Source of the DNA: Psychrobacter pacificensis
Lineage (GTDB): Bacteria; Pseudomonadota; Gammaproteobacteria; Pseudomonadales; Moraxellaceae
Assembly: GCF_900101915.1 (NCBI RefSeq)
Contig: NZ_FNAL01000001.1
Location: 269,334-333,333 of the forward strand
Reading direction: 5' to 3'
DNA length: 64,000 nucleotides
Position numbers and translations under genes: made by a program. Positions 37,148 through 46,076 of the stretch are shown one piece after another. The notes under the pieces were generated by a model that worked only from the letters and a program-made list of their open reading frames with translations, was not told the origin of the DNA and ran no database searches. Numbering within the stretch: position 1 is the stretch's first letter; every line of letters begins with the position of its first letter.

Positions 37148-38785
37148 TTATGGCTTTTGCGCACGGTTTTGTAAGGGATCACCGATAAGCACACTGCCTG
37201 AGTTTTCGCGGCGTTCTTCGTCACTTAATTTGCTTGCAGGAACTTTGGATTTACGTTTCCATTTTAAACTAAATAAGTCATCACGGCGGTCAATCAAGTT
37301 ATGTACTGAGCCTTCGTGACGAACGTGAGTCAGCTTATCTAAGTTGACATCAGAGAAGAAAATCATCTCGGTATTGGGCGTGGTCTCTGCCATAATTGCG
37401 TCATGAGGAAAGGCAAAATCTGACGGTGAGAAGATAGACGACTGTGCGTACTGAATATCCAAGCTTTCGACTTGTGGCAAGTTACCTACCGAGCCGCAGA
37501 TCATGACATAGCATTCGTTTTCAATGGCACGTGCTTGGGCACAATGGCGTACACGCAAATAGCCGTTTTTGGTATCTGTCCAGAAAGGCACGAACAAAAT
37601 ATCCATATCATCAAGTGCTAACAGGCGTGCAAGTTCAGGGAACTCAACGTCATAACAGACCAAAATACCAATACGCCCCGCATCGGTGTCAAAGACCTGT
37701 ACTTTATCGCCACCTTCAATGACCCACGCGCTACGCTCATGCGGGGTGATATGAATTTTGCGTTGCTCTTCAACCGTACCATCACGGCGGCACAGATAAC
37801 TGACATTGTACAAGGTATCGTCTTCGTCTAATAAAGGCATAGAACCTGTAATGACATTGACGTTGTAACTGACGGCCAAATGCGAAATTTCATTTTTAAA
37901 CCATTCGGTATAATCGGCCAAAAAGCGAATGGCGATGTTTTGGTCAGTAGACTCGCACAAGCCCATCAGCGGCGCATTAAAGAACTCAGGCAAACAAGCA
38001 AAGTCAGAGTTATAATCGGCCATCACATCGACAAAGAACTCCACTTGCTGGAGCAGTTCTTCTGGCGACTCGACCTCACGCATCTGCCACTGAATACCAC
38101 CGATACGCACCTCAGATTTACGCGTATTGGGCTTATAATCTTTTGGCTCATAATAGATATTTGACCACTCAAGCAAGGTGGCAAACCCTTTCGATTGTTT
38201 GTCATCTGGTAGGTAAGCGGTCAAGATACGCTTGACGATAAACCCGTTTGACAACTGAAAAGACAATGCAGGGTCGTGAATTTCGCGGCTCTCAACAGCG
38301 TCAATATATTCGCCTGGGCTTAAGTCTTGGTGGTTATGGTAGTTAGGAATGCGGCCACCCGCCAAAATAGCGCGGAAGTTGAGCTGACGACACAGCTCTT
38401 TGCGTGCGTCATAGAGACGGCGACCGAGACGGTAGCCACGATAATCAGGGTCAATCAGCGCATCCAAACCATAAATAGCATCACCCTCAGGGTTGTCTCT
38501 AATGATTTCTTTTTGCCCGATCAAATCATCATAGGTATGCGGGTTAGAAAATTTGGCATAATCAACACGCATGGACAGTACAATACCAATTAATTGATCA
38601 TGGTCAAACAGCGCAATCTGCCCTTCAGGAAAGGCGTCTATGAGCGTATGAATGGTGTTTTTTGACCACGCGCCGCCTAGGTTGACGTAGACGCGATCCA
38701 TCAAGGCTTTTAACTGGGGGTAGTCTTTTTTCTTGATCTCAGCGATCGTGAGATGAAAGTCATCTGTTTTTTCGATTTTACTCAT
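37148..38785 (-). CDS. Bifunctional GNAT acetyltransferase / carbon-nitrogen hydrolase
   Basis: A 545-residue fusion. Residues about 10-175 are a GNAT fold, with the CoA loop in DPDYRGYRLGRRLYDAR. Residues about 225-500 are a nitrilase-superfamily amidohydrolase with the Glu-Lys-Cys triad: Glu in CLPEFFNAP, Lys in EEQRKIHITPHE and Cys in GILVCYDVEFPE. Such fusions are widespread but the substrate is not established; hydrolysis of an amide followed by acetyl transfer is a guess. AGGAAT precedes the ATG. It is a single-gene unit with its own terminator. Confidence 0.9.
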   Translation of the reverse strand: MSKIEKTDDFHLTIAEIKKKDYPQLKALMDRVYVNLGGAWSKNTIHTLIDAFPEGQIALFDHDQLIGIVLSMRVDYAKFSNPHTYDDLIGQKEIIRDNPEGDAIYGLDALIDPDYRGYRLGRRLYDARKELCRQLNFRAILAGGRIPNYHNHQDLSPGEYIDAVESREIHDPALSFQLSNGFIVKRILTAYLPDDKQSKGFATLLEWSNIYYEPKDYKPNTRKSEVRIGGIQWQMREVESPEELLQQVEFFVDVMADYNSDFACLPEFFNAPLMGLCESTDQNIAIRFLADYTEWFKNEISHLAVSYNVNVITGSMPLLDEDDTLYNVSYLCRRDGTVEEQRKIHITPHERSAWVIEGGDKVQVFDTDAGRIGILVCYDVEFPELARLLALDDMDILFVPFWTDTKNGYLRVRHCAQARAIENECYVMICGSVGNLPQVESLDIQYAQSSIFSPSDFAFPHDAIMAETTPNTEMIFFSDVNLDKLTHVRHEGSVHNLIDRRDDLFSLKWKRKSKVPASKLSDEERRENSGSVLIGDPLQNRAQKP

Positions 38786-39319
38786 GATATTCCTATATTA
38801 AATCTCTACTAAATTTGAGTATGCGTAATGCAATGATCCTAAGCACTCGATTTTGTCAATTTTCATGAAAAAAAACCAATAAGAATATTCCAGTAGTCAG
38901 ATATAGCCTTTACAATAATTATTACCCTATTTACAATGGGTTATAGCAATATTTTATGCCATGTTACTCAGTGTATTTGAGGTTTATTCTGACTGATATA
39001 GAGGAATAAGCCTTAGTAATCATTGCCTGCCGTATCACTTGGTTTTTTATTGGATTGTTAACAACGAAATACAGGGTTGTCCAATGCCTTTACAACGGCG
39101 ACTGTTTTGCTATTTATTATCTAAATATAAAATCTAAGTAATATCTATCAGTATCATTCATTTTGCTTGCTATGATAGCAAGCTATATAAGTAATAATAG
39201 TCTCACGTAGTAACTATTTGCTACGTTTTTGTGAGTCTGCAGCTTTATCTACTTCAGGCATAGTATCGTCTTGCTTGTTTCATTTGGCCGGCGTTATCGG
39301 CTTTTAGGATTATTTTATT
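38786..39319. other. Intergenic region upstream of the BLUF gene
   Basis: 534 AT-rich bases between divergent genes. It holds an imperfect hairpin at 39202-39235 (CTCACGTAG with CTAC and GTGAG, 6-base bulge) about 85 bases before the BLUF start. That could be an operator or a leader structure; no T-run follows. No gene was found. Confidence 0.4.
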
Positions 39320-39949
39320 ATGCCCTTAACTCGTAGTAATAGAATCAAGCAATGGGATGCAATGCAAGAATCAGTACTGGTTCAATTGGTCTATGTCAGT
39401 ACGCTAACGCTCGGTTCACGCCTAAATACCTCTATATTTGAGGATATAGAGGCCCATGCTCGCGATTATAATGAGCAGCATGGTATTACTGGTACATTAT
39501 GTTATGGCAATGGTCAGTTTTTGCAGTGCATCGAAGGCGAAAAAAGACATGTCTTTGCGCTACAAGAACGTATCTTTGCTGATAGTCGTCACAAAAATAT
39601 CGAAGTGCTTTTACTACAAGAGATTAATCATCGCAGCTTCTCAGACTGGCGCATGCGTCTGCTGTTTTTGGAGCGCTGGCTATGGTCGCCTGCAACCAAA
39701 GAGCAAGCAGCGCAGTTGTCACTATTTCTACCATTTGCGCCGCACGGTTGGTCACCTGATCGTACTGAGCAATTTTTGCAAATTATCAAAAATTTCGACA
39801 CCCAGCCACATATCAAAGCAGCGGGCATTACTTATAATGCGCTAGGCAATATGTTCCGCCATATGGCGGCACCGCATCAAGCTTTTTTGATTGTCCAAGG
39901 GTTTCTTAGTATCTTGCTGGTAGTGGGGTTGATGTTGCTGTACTGGTAA
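39320..39949 (+). CDS. BLUF-domain blue-light sensor with C-terminal membrane anchor
   Basis: FAD-binding blue-light receptor of 209 residues. The BLUF fold covers about 20-115, with the key residues in place: Tyr25 (QLVYVS), Asn51 (DYNEQHGITG), Gln69 (GQFLQCIEG) and Trp110 (FSDWRMRL). No enzymatic domain follows. Instead about 70 residues lead to a hydrophobic segment at about 186-208 (FLIVQGFLSILLVVGLMLLYW region), predicted to be a single TM anchor. The N-terminal 14 residues are poorly conserved, and an internal ATG at residue 15 is an alternative start. Output is presumably by protein contact at the membrane. Confidence 0.9.
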   Translation: MPLTRSNRIKQWDAMQESVLVQLVYVSTLTLGSRLNTSIFEDIEAHARDYNEQHGITGTLCYGNGQFLQCIEGEKRHVFALQERIFADSRHKNIEVLLLQEINHRSFSDWRMRLLFLERWLWSPATKEQAAQLSLFLPFAPHGWSPDRTEQFLQIIKNFDTQPHIKAAGITYNALGNMFRHMAAPHQAFLIVQGFLSILLVVGLMLLYW

Positions 39950-39983
39950 ACCATGTACCTTTACAAACGATGATCTGATGAAT

Positions 39984-40022
39984 AAAAAAAGACGCTAGCC
40001 TATGGGTTAGCGTCTTTTTTTT
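39984..40022. terminator. Bidirectional terminator between the BLUF gene and the FAD-linked oxidase gene
   Basis: AAAAAAGACGCTAGCC pairs with GGTTAGCGTCTTTTTT (one G-T pair) around a 4-base loop, between convergent genes. Confidence 0.9.
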
Positions 40023-40045
40023 GAGATAAATCGTTAGCCTACCAA

Positions 40046-41488
40046 TCACATATCAAAAATCTTACCACGATTCATAATATTATTAGGGTCAAAAACTTTC
40101 TTGACCTCTCGCAAGTAATCGATCTCCGTCTCACTGCGGCTGTATTGCAAATACGGCTTCTTCGTCATACCCACCCCATGCTCAGCCGAGACCGACCCAC
40201 CATATTTTTGTACCGTCTCAAACACGTATTTATTGACAATTTGACACTCGGCAAAGAAATCATCCTTACTCATGTTCTCAGGCTTTAAGATATTCAAATG
40301 CAAATTACCGTCACCGATATGACCAAACCAGCACACCTCAAAGTCAGGATAATTGCTACTGACAATCGCATCAATCTCAGCGATAAACTCCGGTACATAG
40401 CTGATGAGTACCGACACGTCGTTCTTATAAGGGGTAAACACAGAGATGGTCTCTGAGATGTACTCGCGCAGCTTCCACAGCTCAGCCGCCTGACTAAGGC
40501 TTTGGCTCATCACCCCATCAACCACCCAGCCCTCTTCCATGCACTGCTCAAAGATGGCCATGGCTTTTTCCATGATTGGCTCATAAGGCGCTTCAAACTC
40601 TAATAAGGTATAAAACTTGGTGCGTGATTCAAACGGCTCTTGTACTTGACCATGTGCCATGAGCTTATCAACCGCTACATCATCAAAGAATTCAAAGGCA
40701 GTCAAATCAATCTGGGCTTGAAAGGCAGAGAGCACATTCATGACGTCATTAAAGTTGTCCATACCCAGAACCATGACATTGAGGTCTTGTGGCTGACGCT
40801 CAAGTTTGATTTGCGCGTGAGTGACAAGACCAAGGGTACCTTCAGCACCGATAAACAGTTGACGCAAGTCGTAACCCGTGGCGTTTTTGACCATACCCCG
40901 GTTGAGGTGCAAGATATCCCCTTTACCCGTAACGACCGTTAGTCCCATGATCCATTGACGGGTCATGCCATAGCGGATGACTTTGATGCCGCCAGCATTG
41001 GTACCGATGTTACCACCCATTTGACTAGAGCCTGCTGAGGCAAAGTCGACAGGATAGTAGAGATCTTTTGATTCGGCGAACTGTTGCAGCTGTTCGGTGA
41101 CAACGCCTGCTTCAATCTCGACCATGCGGTCCGCTGGATAGAACTGTCCAATCTGGTTCATTTTATCCATGCTGACAACGATCTCGCCATTGGCAGCAAC
41201 CGCGCCTGCTGAGAGTCCGGTACGACCACCACTAGGGGTGAGGACGACGTTGTGTTCATTAGCCAGTAGGACAATGGCTTGGACTTGTTCGGTGGTCTTT
41301 GGGAAGACGATGGCGGCGGCGGCGGCGGCGAAGTGTTTGGTCCAGTCTTTGCCCCAGTGCTCTAAGCTCTCAGCGTCGGTTTTGATTTGGCTGAGGTCAA
41401 ATTGATGAGTGTCAGTCAGCGTGCTTAGGATCGTTTGCACAGCGTTGGTATGGGTTTGGGAGGTGAACTGTTCGGTAGTTAGCGTCAT
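40046..41488 (-). CDS. FAD-linked oxidase, probable D-2-hydroxyglutarate dehydrogenase
   Basis: GlcD/D-lactate dehydrogenase superfamily flavoenzyme of 480 residues. The PCMH FAD-binding domain is at about 45-225, with TPSGGRTGLSAGA and SAGSSQMGGNIGTNAGG. The C-terminal catalytic part has GHIGDGNLHLNI and AEHGVGMTKK, carrying the metal and substrate histidines. It is divergent from serA. In Pseudomonas a D-2-hydroxyglutarate dehydrogenase next to serA removes the D-2-hydroxyglutarate made by SerA, so that role is inferred from context; D-lactate or glycolate are alternatives. The ATG at 41488 is preferred over a TTG two codons upstream. Confidence 0.85.
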   Translation of the reverse strand: MTLTTEQFTSQTHTNAVQTILSTLTDTHQFDLSQIKTDAESLEHWGKDWTKHFAAAAAAIVFPKTTEQVQAIVLLANEHNVVLTPSGGRTGLSAGAVAANGEIVVSMDKMNQIGQFYPADRMVEIEAGVVTEQLQQFAESKDLYYPVDFASAGSSQMGGNIGTNAGGIKVIRYGMTRQWIMGLTVVTGKGDILHLNRGMVKNATGYDLRQLFIGAEGTLGLVTHAQIKLERQPQDLNVMVLGMDNFNDVMNVLSAFQAQIDLTAFEFFDDVAVDKLMAHGQVQEPFESRTKFYTLLEFEAPYEPIMEKAMAIFEQCMEEGWVVDGVMSQSLSQAAELWKLREYISETISVFTPYKNDVSVLISYVPEFIAEIDAIVSSNYPDFEVCWFGHIGDGNLHLNILKPENMSKDDFFAECQIVNKYVFETVQKYGGSVSAEHGVGMTKKPYLQYSRSETEIDYLREVKKVFDPNNIMNRGKIFDM

Positions 41489-41823
41489 GGTCAAATCTCA
41501 ATATTAGCGTAAGCACGATGTTGGGACTGTTTATTATATAGCGAAATGACTATAAATTCAGTGAGGAGTCGGCTCGTGATGGCAATAAGTGGGTGATAGT
41601 TTCTAAATAAAAAATGAGACAAATAATAAAAAGTGGTTTGTTTGATTTCAAATCGAATGATTCACTATAGCATAAAAATTTTTCAGGCTTGATAATCAAT
41701 AATTCATCTAATCTGCTAACATCGGCGTCAAATTTTGTGTAAGATATCTGGACTGTTTTCGTTTCATCCATCACAGATTATCCAACAGGTAATCTTATAA
41801 AACAAATATAGGACAGTTCTCAT
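41489..41823. other. Divergent promoter region, FAD-linked oxidase / serA
   Basis: 335 bases hold both promoters. A 74-codon minus-strand frame (41550-41774) was rejected: it has no domain and no Shine-Dalgarno. An AGGA lies nine bases before the serA ATG. Confidence 0.4.
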
Positions 41824-43050
41824 ATGGCGCTATCACTACAAAAAGACAAAATCCGGTTTTTATTGCTTGAAGGTCTACATGACAATGCCCTAAAAGTATT
41901 GGAGGATGCTGGTTATCACAACATCGAGAATATCAGTCACGCGTTAGACAAAGAAGAGCTGATCGAAAAGATCAAAGATGCTCACTTTATCGGTATTCGT
42001 TCGCGTACTCAATTGACGCGCGATGTACTTGAGCATGCAAACAAACTTATCGGCATTGGGTGCTTTTGTATTGGTACCAACCAAGTCGATCTAGATGCCG
42101 CTCGTGACTTAGGTATTCCTGTCTTTAACGCGCCATTCTCGAACACCCGTTCGGTAGCTGAGCTGGTATTGGCTGAAGCGATTATGCTGTATCGCGGTAT
42201 CCCTGAAAAGAACGCAACTGTACATCGCGGCGGCTGGGGTAAGTCTGCGACTAACTCACATGAAGTGCGCGGCAAGACTATCGGTATCGTCGGTTATGGT
42301 TCTATCGGCTCGCAGTTGTCTGTGCTCGCAGAAAGCTTTGGCATGAAAGTCATCTATCACGATGCTGTGACCAAATTGCCACTAGGTAATGCGGTACAAG
42401 TTGGTAGCCTAGAAGAGTTACTATCAATGGCTGATATCGTGACGTTGCATGTGCCTGATGTGCCAAGCACGCGCTATATGATGAAAGCTGAGCAGTTCGC
42501 TCAGATGAAAGAAGGCAGCTACTTTATCAATGCGGCTCGCGGTACGTGTGTTGAGATTGATGATCTGGCGGATGCGCTTGAGTCTGGTAAAATTTTGGGC
42601 GCGGCTATCGATGTGTTCCCGAAAGAGCCAAAATCAGCTGACGAAGAGTTTGAATCACCACTACGTAAGTTTGATAATGTGATTTTGACGCCGCATATCG
42701 GTGGGTCAACGCAAGAAGCGCAAGCTAATATCGGCCTTGAAGTCGCTGATAAGTTTGTTAGATACTCTGACCAAGGTGATACAGCGACTGCTGTGAACTT
42801 CCCAGAAGTCTCTATCCCGTTCAAAGAAAACTCGCATCGTCTGTTACACATTCACAAAAACGTGCCAGGCGTACTGTCTCAGATCAACCGTCTGTTTGCA
42901 GAAGCAGGGATTAACATCCTAGCACAGAGCTTGATGACAGAAGGCGATGTCGGTTATCTAGTCATGGACGTTGACTACAACGATTCGACTGCTGCACTCG
43001 ATCAATTAAAAGATGTAGAAGAGACTATCCGCGTACGTATCTTGTTTTAA
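41824..43050 (+). CDS. serA: D-3-phosphoglycerate dehydrogenase
   Basis: First enzyme of serine synthesis, oxidising 3-phosphoglycerate with NAD. The substrate domain has IGIRSRTQLT (about 57-66). The Rossmann loop is GIVGYGSIGSQLSVLAE (about 154-170), and the catalytic Arg is in NAARGTCVEID. The Glu is in DVFPKEP and the His in LTPHIGGSTQEAQ. A C-terminal ACT domain (about 335-408, NVPGVLSQINRLFAEAGIN) suggests serine feedback inhibition. At 408 residues it is the same class as E. coli SerA, a type that also reduces 2-oxoglutarate to D-2-hydroxyglutarate. Confidence 0.96.
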   Translation: MALSLQKDKIRFLLLEGLHDNALKVLEDAGYHNIENISHALDKEELIEKIKDAHFIGIRSRTQLTRDVLEHANKLIGIGCFCIGTNQVDLDAARDLGIPVFNAPFSNTRSVAELVLAEAIMLYRGIPEKNATVHRGGWGKSATNSHEVRGKTIGIVGYGSIGSQLSVLAESFGMKVIYHDAVTKLPLGNAVQVGSLEELLSMADIVTLHVPDVPSTRYMMKAEQFAQMKEGSYFINAARGTCVEIDDLADALESGKILGAAIDVFPKEPKSADEEFESPLRKFDNVILTPHIGGSTQEAQANIGLEVADKFVRYSDQGDTATAVNFPEVSIPFKENSHRLLHIHKNVPGVLSQINRLFAEAGINILAQSLMTEGDVGYLVMDVDYNDSTAALDQLKDVEETIRVRILF

Positions 43051-43070
43051 TTGGTATGAATAGCTGATAT

Positions 43071-43110
43071 AAAAAAGAGAGGCTCTATTGATTAGAGCCT
43101 CTCTTTTTTT
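43071..43110. terminator. Bidirectional terminator between serA and trhO
   Basis: AAAAAAGAGAGGCTCTA and TAGAGCCTCTCTTTTTT form a stem around a short loop, between convergent genes. Confidence 0.92.
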
Positions 43111-43139
43111 ACTTCTGTTTTATTGTACTAATGCTAGGT

Positions 43140-44213
43140 TTAATTGGCTTTAGCGTTGTTTGCCGCTTCTGCTTGCAGACGCGCTTCCGCTTTGGCAGCT
43201 TTGCGCTTCTCTATCACATCCATCACGTCACTACCGATATGGGCTTCACCGCGTTTTTTGGCCAGTTGCATTTGATGCTCGCGCTCGCGGAATCTAGCTT
43301 TTTGCTCATCTGTGGCTTTGTCGATACAATGCGGGCATGACTCGCCTTTAATATAGGCTGGGCTCTGCATGTCATCGCTAGTGATGGGCATACGGCAGGC
43401 AAAACACTGCTCATAATTACCTTTTTCTAAGTTGTGATTGACCGATACACGGTTGTCAAAGACAAAGCAATCACCTTGCCACATAGAATCACTGGCTGGG
43501 ATTTCTTCTAAGTACTTTAGGATACCACCTTCTAAATGGTAGACCTCTTCAAACCCTTGTTCGCGTAGATACGCAGTTGACTTCTCGCAGCGGATACCAC
43601 CTGTACAAAACATAGCGACTTTTTTATGCTTGGCTGGATCGAGCTCTTTTGATACGTATTCTGGAAACTCGCGGAAGGTCTCAGTGTTTGGATTGACGGC
43701 ATTTTGGAACGTACCGATTTGCACTTCATAATCGTTACGTGTATCGATGAGAGTCACTTCAGGATCTGAGATCAATGCATTCCATTCGCTCGGCTTTACA
43801 TAGCGACCGACCGATTGTAGTGGGTCGATGTTTTCTACGCCCATGGTGACGATTTCTTTTTTTAGCTTTACCTTAGTGCGATAAAACGGCTGCGCATCGG
43901 TATAAGACTCTTTAAAGGTAAACGTACCAATGGCTTCGATATTGCGCAGATAGTCAAGGATGGTATCGATACCCTGACGCGTACCAGAAATCGTACCGTT
44001 AATGCCTTCGCTTGCCAGCAATAAAGTGCCTTTGACATCGTTATCTAGCATGGTATTCAAAATTGGCTCGCGATACTGCTCAAAGTCAGTAAAGCGTGTG
44101 AATTTATAAAGTGCGGCAACAACGATATTGTTAGTGACGCTGTCGTAGGTGGGGGCTGATTGATTGTCAGTTATCACGGTTTCTTTGATATTACTATCTT
44201 GAGTGGTGCTCAT
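43140..44213 (-). CDS. trhO: tRNA uridine(34) hydroxylase TrhO (YceA-type rhodanese)
   Basis: Oxygen-dependent enzyme that makes 5-hydroxyuridine at tRNA position 34. An N-terminal acylphosphatase-like domain (about 30-125, [11 protein letters not shown]) is followed by a rhodanese domain with the catalytic Cys in [12 protein letters not shown] (about 196-207). A C-terminal Cys-rich segment follows (QCFACR...CPHC). The ATG at 44213 has AGGAG six bases upstream, giving 357 residues; the upstream frame to 44240 is not supported. The Ala/Lys-rich tail is longer than usual. Confidence 0.92.
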   Translation of the reverse strand: MSTTQDSNIKETVITDNQSAPTYDSVTNNIVVAALYKFTRFTDFEQYREPILNTMLDNDVKGTLLLASEGINGTISGTRQGIDTILDYLRNIEAIGTFTFKESYTDAQPFYRTKVKLKKEIVTMGVENIDPLQSVGRYVKPSEWNALISDPEVTLIDTRNDYEVQIGTFQNAVNPNTETFREFPEYVSKELDPAKHKKVAMFCTGGIRCEKSTAYLREQGFEEVYHLEGGILKYLEEIPASDSMWQGDCFVFDNRVSVNHNLEKGNYEQCFACRMPITSDDMQSPAYIKGESCPHCIDKATDEQKARFREREHQMQLAKKRGEAHIGSDVMDVIEKRKAAKAEARLQAEAANNAKAN

Positions 44214-44409
44214 GTGTTTCTCCTGCTGGCTAGGTCGCAAACCTAGTGCGTTGGGTTTGAAGTATCTTTTTAGTTTAAAGCATTAACAAAATTGTGGGAT
44301 TGATGAATGCGCGCGTAGTGTAGCAAATTTTGTGTGGGTTTTGAATAGTTTAGGTCGCTCAGCTTGATAGGAGCTGAAATAATAAATGTTTTGATTATAA
44401 GATAAAAAC

Positions 44410-44439
44410 AAGAAATCCAGCTCAAAGGCTGGATTTCTT
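44410..44439 (-). terminator. Probable terminator of the Sel1-repeat gene
   Basis: AAGAAATCCAGC pairs with GCTGGATTTCTT over 12 bp around a 6-base loop; on the minus strand TGTTTTTATC follows. It lies about 40 bases after the stop at 44477. Confidence 0.75.
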
Positions 44440-44476
44440 ATTATCAACTTAATCTTTTTTGAGGTTCGTTTAGAGT

Positions 44477-45058
44477 TTACTTACTCTGGAACCAGCGATC
44501 CGCTTGGTTGCGTGCATTGGCGATGTCTGAGCTTGATAAGTTCAATGCCAACTGTCCAATCTTGCCGCGCGCCTTGTTACGGACTTTTTCATCAAGCATG
44601 CCATCACGGGCAGCCAAGTCATACCATTTATAGGCATCTACCAGATTTTTTTGTTTTTCATCTAACAATGCAAGTGTATAGCTGGCACGGTTGTCGCCAC
44701 GCATCGCGGCTTTCTCTAGCCAAAGACGCGCTTGCTGCAAGTTAGGTTGTACGCCTTCACCGCGTAAATACATAATAGCAAGGTTTAACTGAGCAGGAGC
44801 AACGCCTTGCTGAGCGGCTTTGGTGTACCACTGGATAGCTTGCTGGGTGTTTTGAGCGATACCTTCGCCTTTTTGCAAGCGCTTGGCTAGATAAAACTGA
44901 GCATGATCGTTACCTTGGGCAGCACGACTAGACAGCTCGCTCACAGGCATCAGCTCAAAGCGTGAAGTATCAAGCGGTACGTTTGATATTAACTCAGCAT
45001 TGGCCAAACCAGCACAAGAAAATAAGGCAGTAAACAATGCGGCTTTTAATAATTTCAT
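44477..45058 (-). CDS. Exported Sel1-like repeat protein
   Basis: A 193-residue protein with a signal peptide (about 1-22, CAGLANA) and three to four Sel1-type helical repeats: AAQGNDHAQFYLAKRLQKGEG, AAQQGVAPAQLNLAIMYLRG and AAMRGDNRASYTLALL (each shown in part). Such repeats mediate protein contacts in the periplasm; no partner is evident from context. GGAG five bases before the ATG supports the start. It is a single-gene unit. Confidence 0.85.
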   Translation of the reverse strand: MKLLKAALFTALFSCAGLANAELISNVPLDTSRFELMPVSELSSRAAQGNDHAQFYLAKRLQKGEGIAQNTQQAIQWYTKAAQQGVAPAQLNLAIMYLRGEGVQPNLQQARLWLEKAAMRGDNRASYTLALLDEKQKNLVDAYKWYDLAARDGMLDEKVRNKARGKIGQLALNLSSSDIANARNQADRWFQSK

Positions 45059-45458
45059 AGCAGCTCCAAAATTAGGCAGTTAATACGCAAGAAAATTGTA
45101 CCGCTAAACATCGTCTCGCTAAAGACAGTTAGACGGCGATAATAATTAGGTGATATCTTGCGATATGAATTACCTAATCATCAGCAATAGAGTTTTTAAT
45201 TTTGTATCATCGATTTAATCCAACTAATTAGACAAACGGTCGTAATAGTGGGATAACTGACAACATTTTGCTAGCTTAACACCCAAACTTACGAAACTCA
45301 AATACTAATTACAAGATTTAATAGCTGCTTGTACCTGATTGTCCTCAGTAAAATCATAGAGTTACTATAAGACAATCATTAGTTAACAATTTGCTAAGAT
45401 AAAAGGTTCGGCAATAACGGTCATTTTATCCTTTTGAGCAAAAATTAAATATCTGACA
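45059..45458. other. Intergenic region without a recognised gene
   Basis: 400 AT-rich bases between the Sel1 gene start and the metW stop, both on the minus strand. It should hold the Sel1-gene promoter. No clear terminator for metXW was seen. Confidence 0.35.
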
Positions 45459-46076
45459 TTACTTCGTTTTTTTCTTTGTCACTCGATAGATAGCGACATC
45501 TGCGAGTAGATTGGGTGCCTGTCTAATTAATGCCGTCATCAGTGGGGAATGACCTTTATCAGAGTCGCTTACCGCAAAGCGATTAACGATATGAATATCA
45601 TGCTGCGCACATAGTTGCTCAAAGTCTTTAAACGTACATAGATGAATATTGGGGGTGTTGTACCATTCATAAGGCAGTGCCTCAGACACCGGCATCATCC
45701 CTTTAAGCCCTAAATGAAGACGGTTTTGCCAATGGGCAAAGTTAGGGAATGTGATGATCGCCTCTCGGGCGACGCGTAGCATATCGAGCAGCAGCACATC
45801 AGGCGCTTTTACCGCTTGTAGCGCGCGTGCCATAACCACGGTATCAAAGCTGTTATCGGCAAAGCGTGCCAAGCCATCGTTTAGGTCTTGCTCAACAATC
45901 GATAAGCCGTTGCCAATGGCTTCGTTGATTTTGTCCTCATCAATCTCAAGCCCGTATCCAGTGACGCCTAACTTCTGCTGTAAGTGCGCGAGCAGCTCGC
46001 CATTACCGCAGCCCAAATCAAGTACATGTGCTTGCGGTGCGATCCAGCGCTCTGCCAGTTGGTGATCCATTCTCAT
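45459..46076 (-). CDS. metW: Methionine biosynthesis protein MetW
   Basis: A SAM-methyltransferase-fold protein of 205 residues that accompanies MetX in methionine synthesis. Motif I is [15 protein letters not shown] (about 18-32), then [20 protein letters not shown] and the MetW-typical [20 protein letters not shown] (about 130-149). Its ATG overlaps the metX stop by 4 bases (ATGA), so translation is coupled. In relatives MetW is needed for full MetX acetyltransferase activity. Confidence 0.95.
   Translation of the reverse strand: MRMDHQLAERWIAPQAHVLDLGCGNGELLAHLQQKLGVTGYGLEIDEDKINEAIGNGLSIVEQDLNDGLARFADNSFDTVVMARALQAVKAPDVLLLDMLRVAREAIITFPNFAHWQNRLHLGLKGMMPVSEALPYEWYNTPNIHLCTFKDFEQLCAQHDIHIVNRFAVSDSDKGHSPLMTALIRQAPNLLADVAIYRVTKKKTK

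Noticed and set aside
41550..41774. 74-codon minus-strand frame between the flavoenzyme gene and serA
   Set aside because: No Shine-Dalgarno or domain; it fills the divergent promoter spacer and looks like chance.
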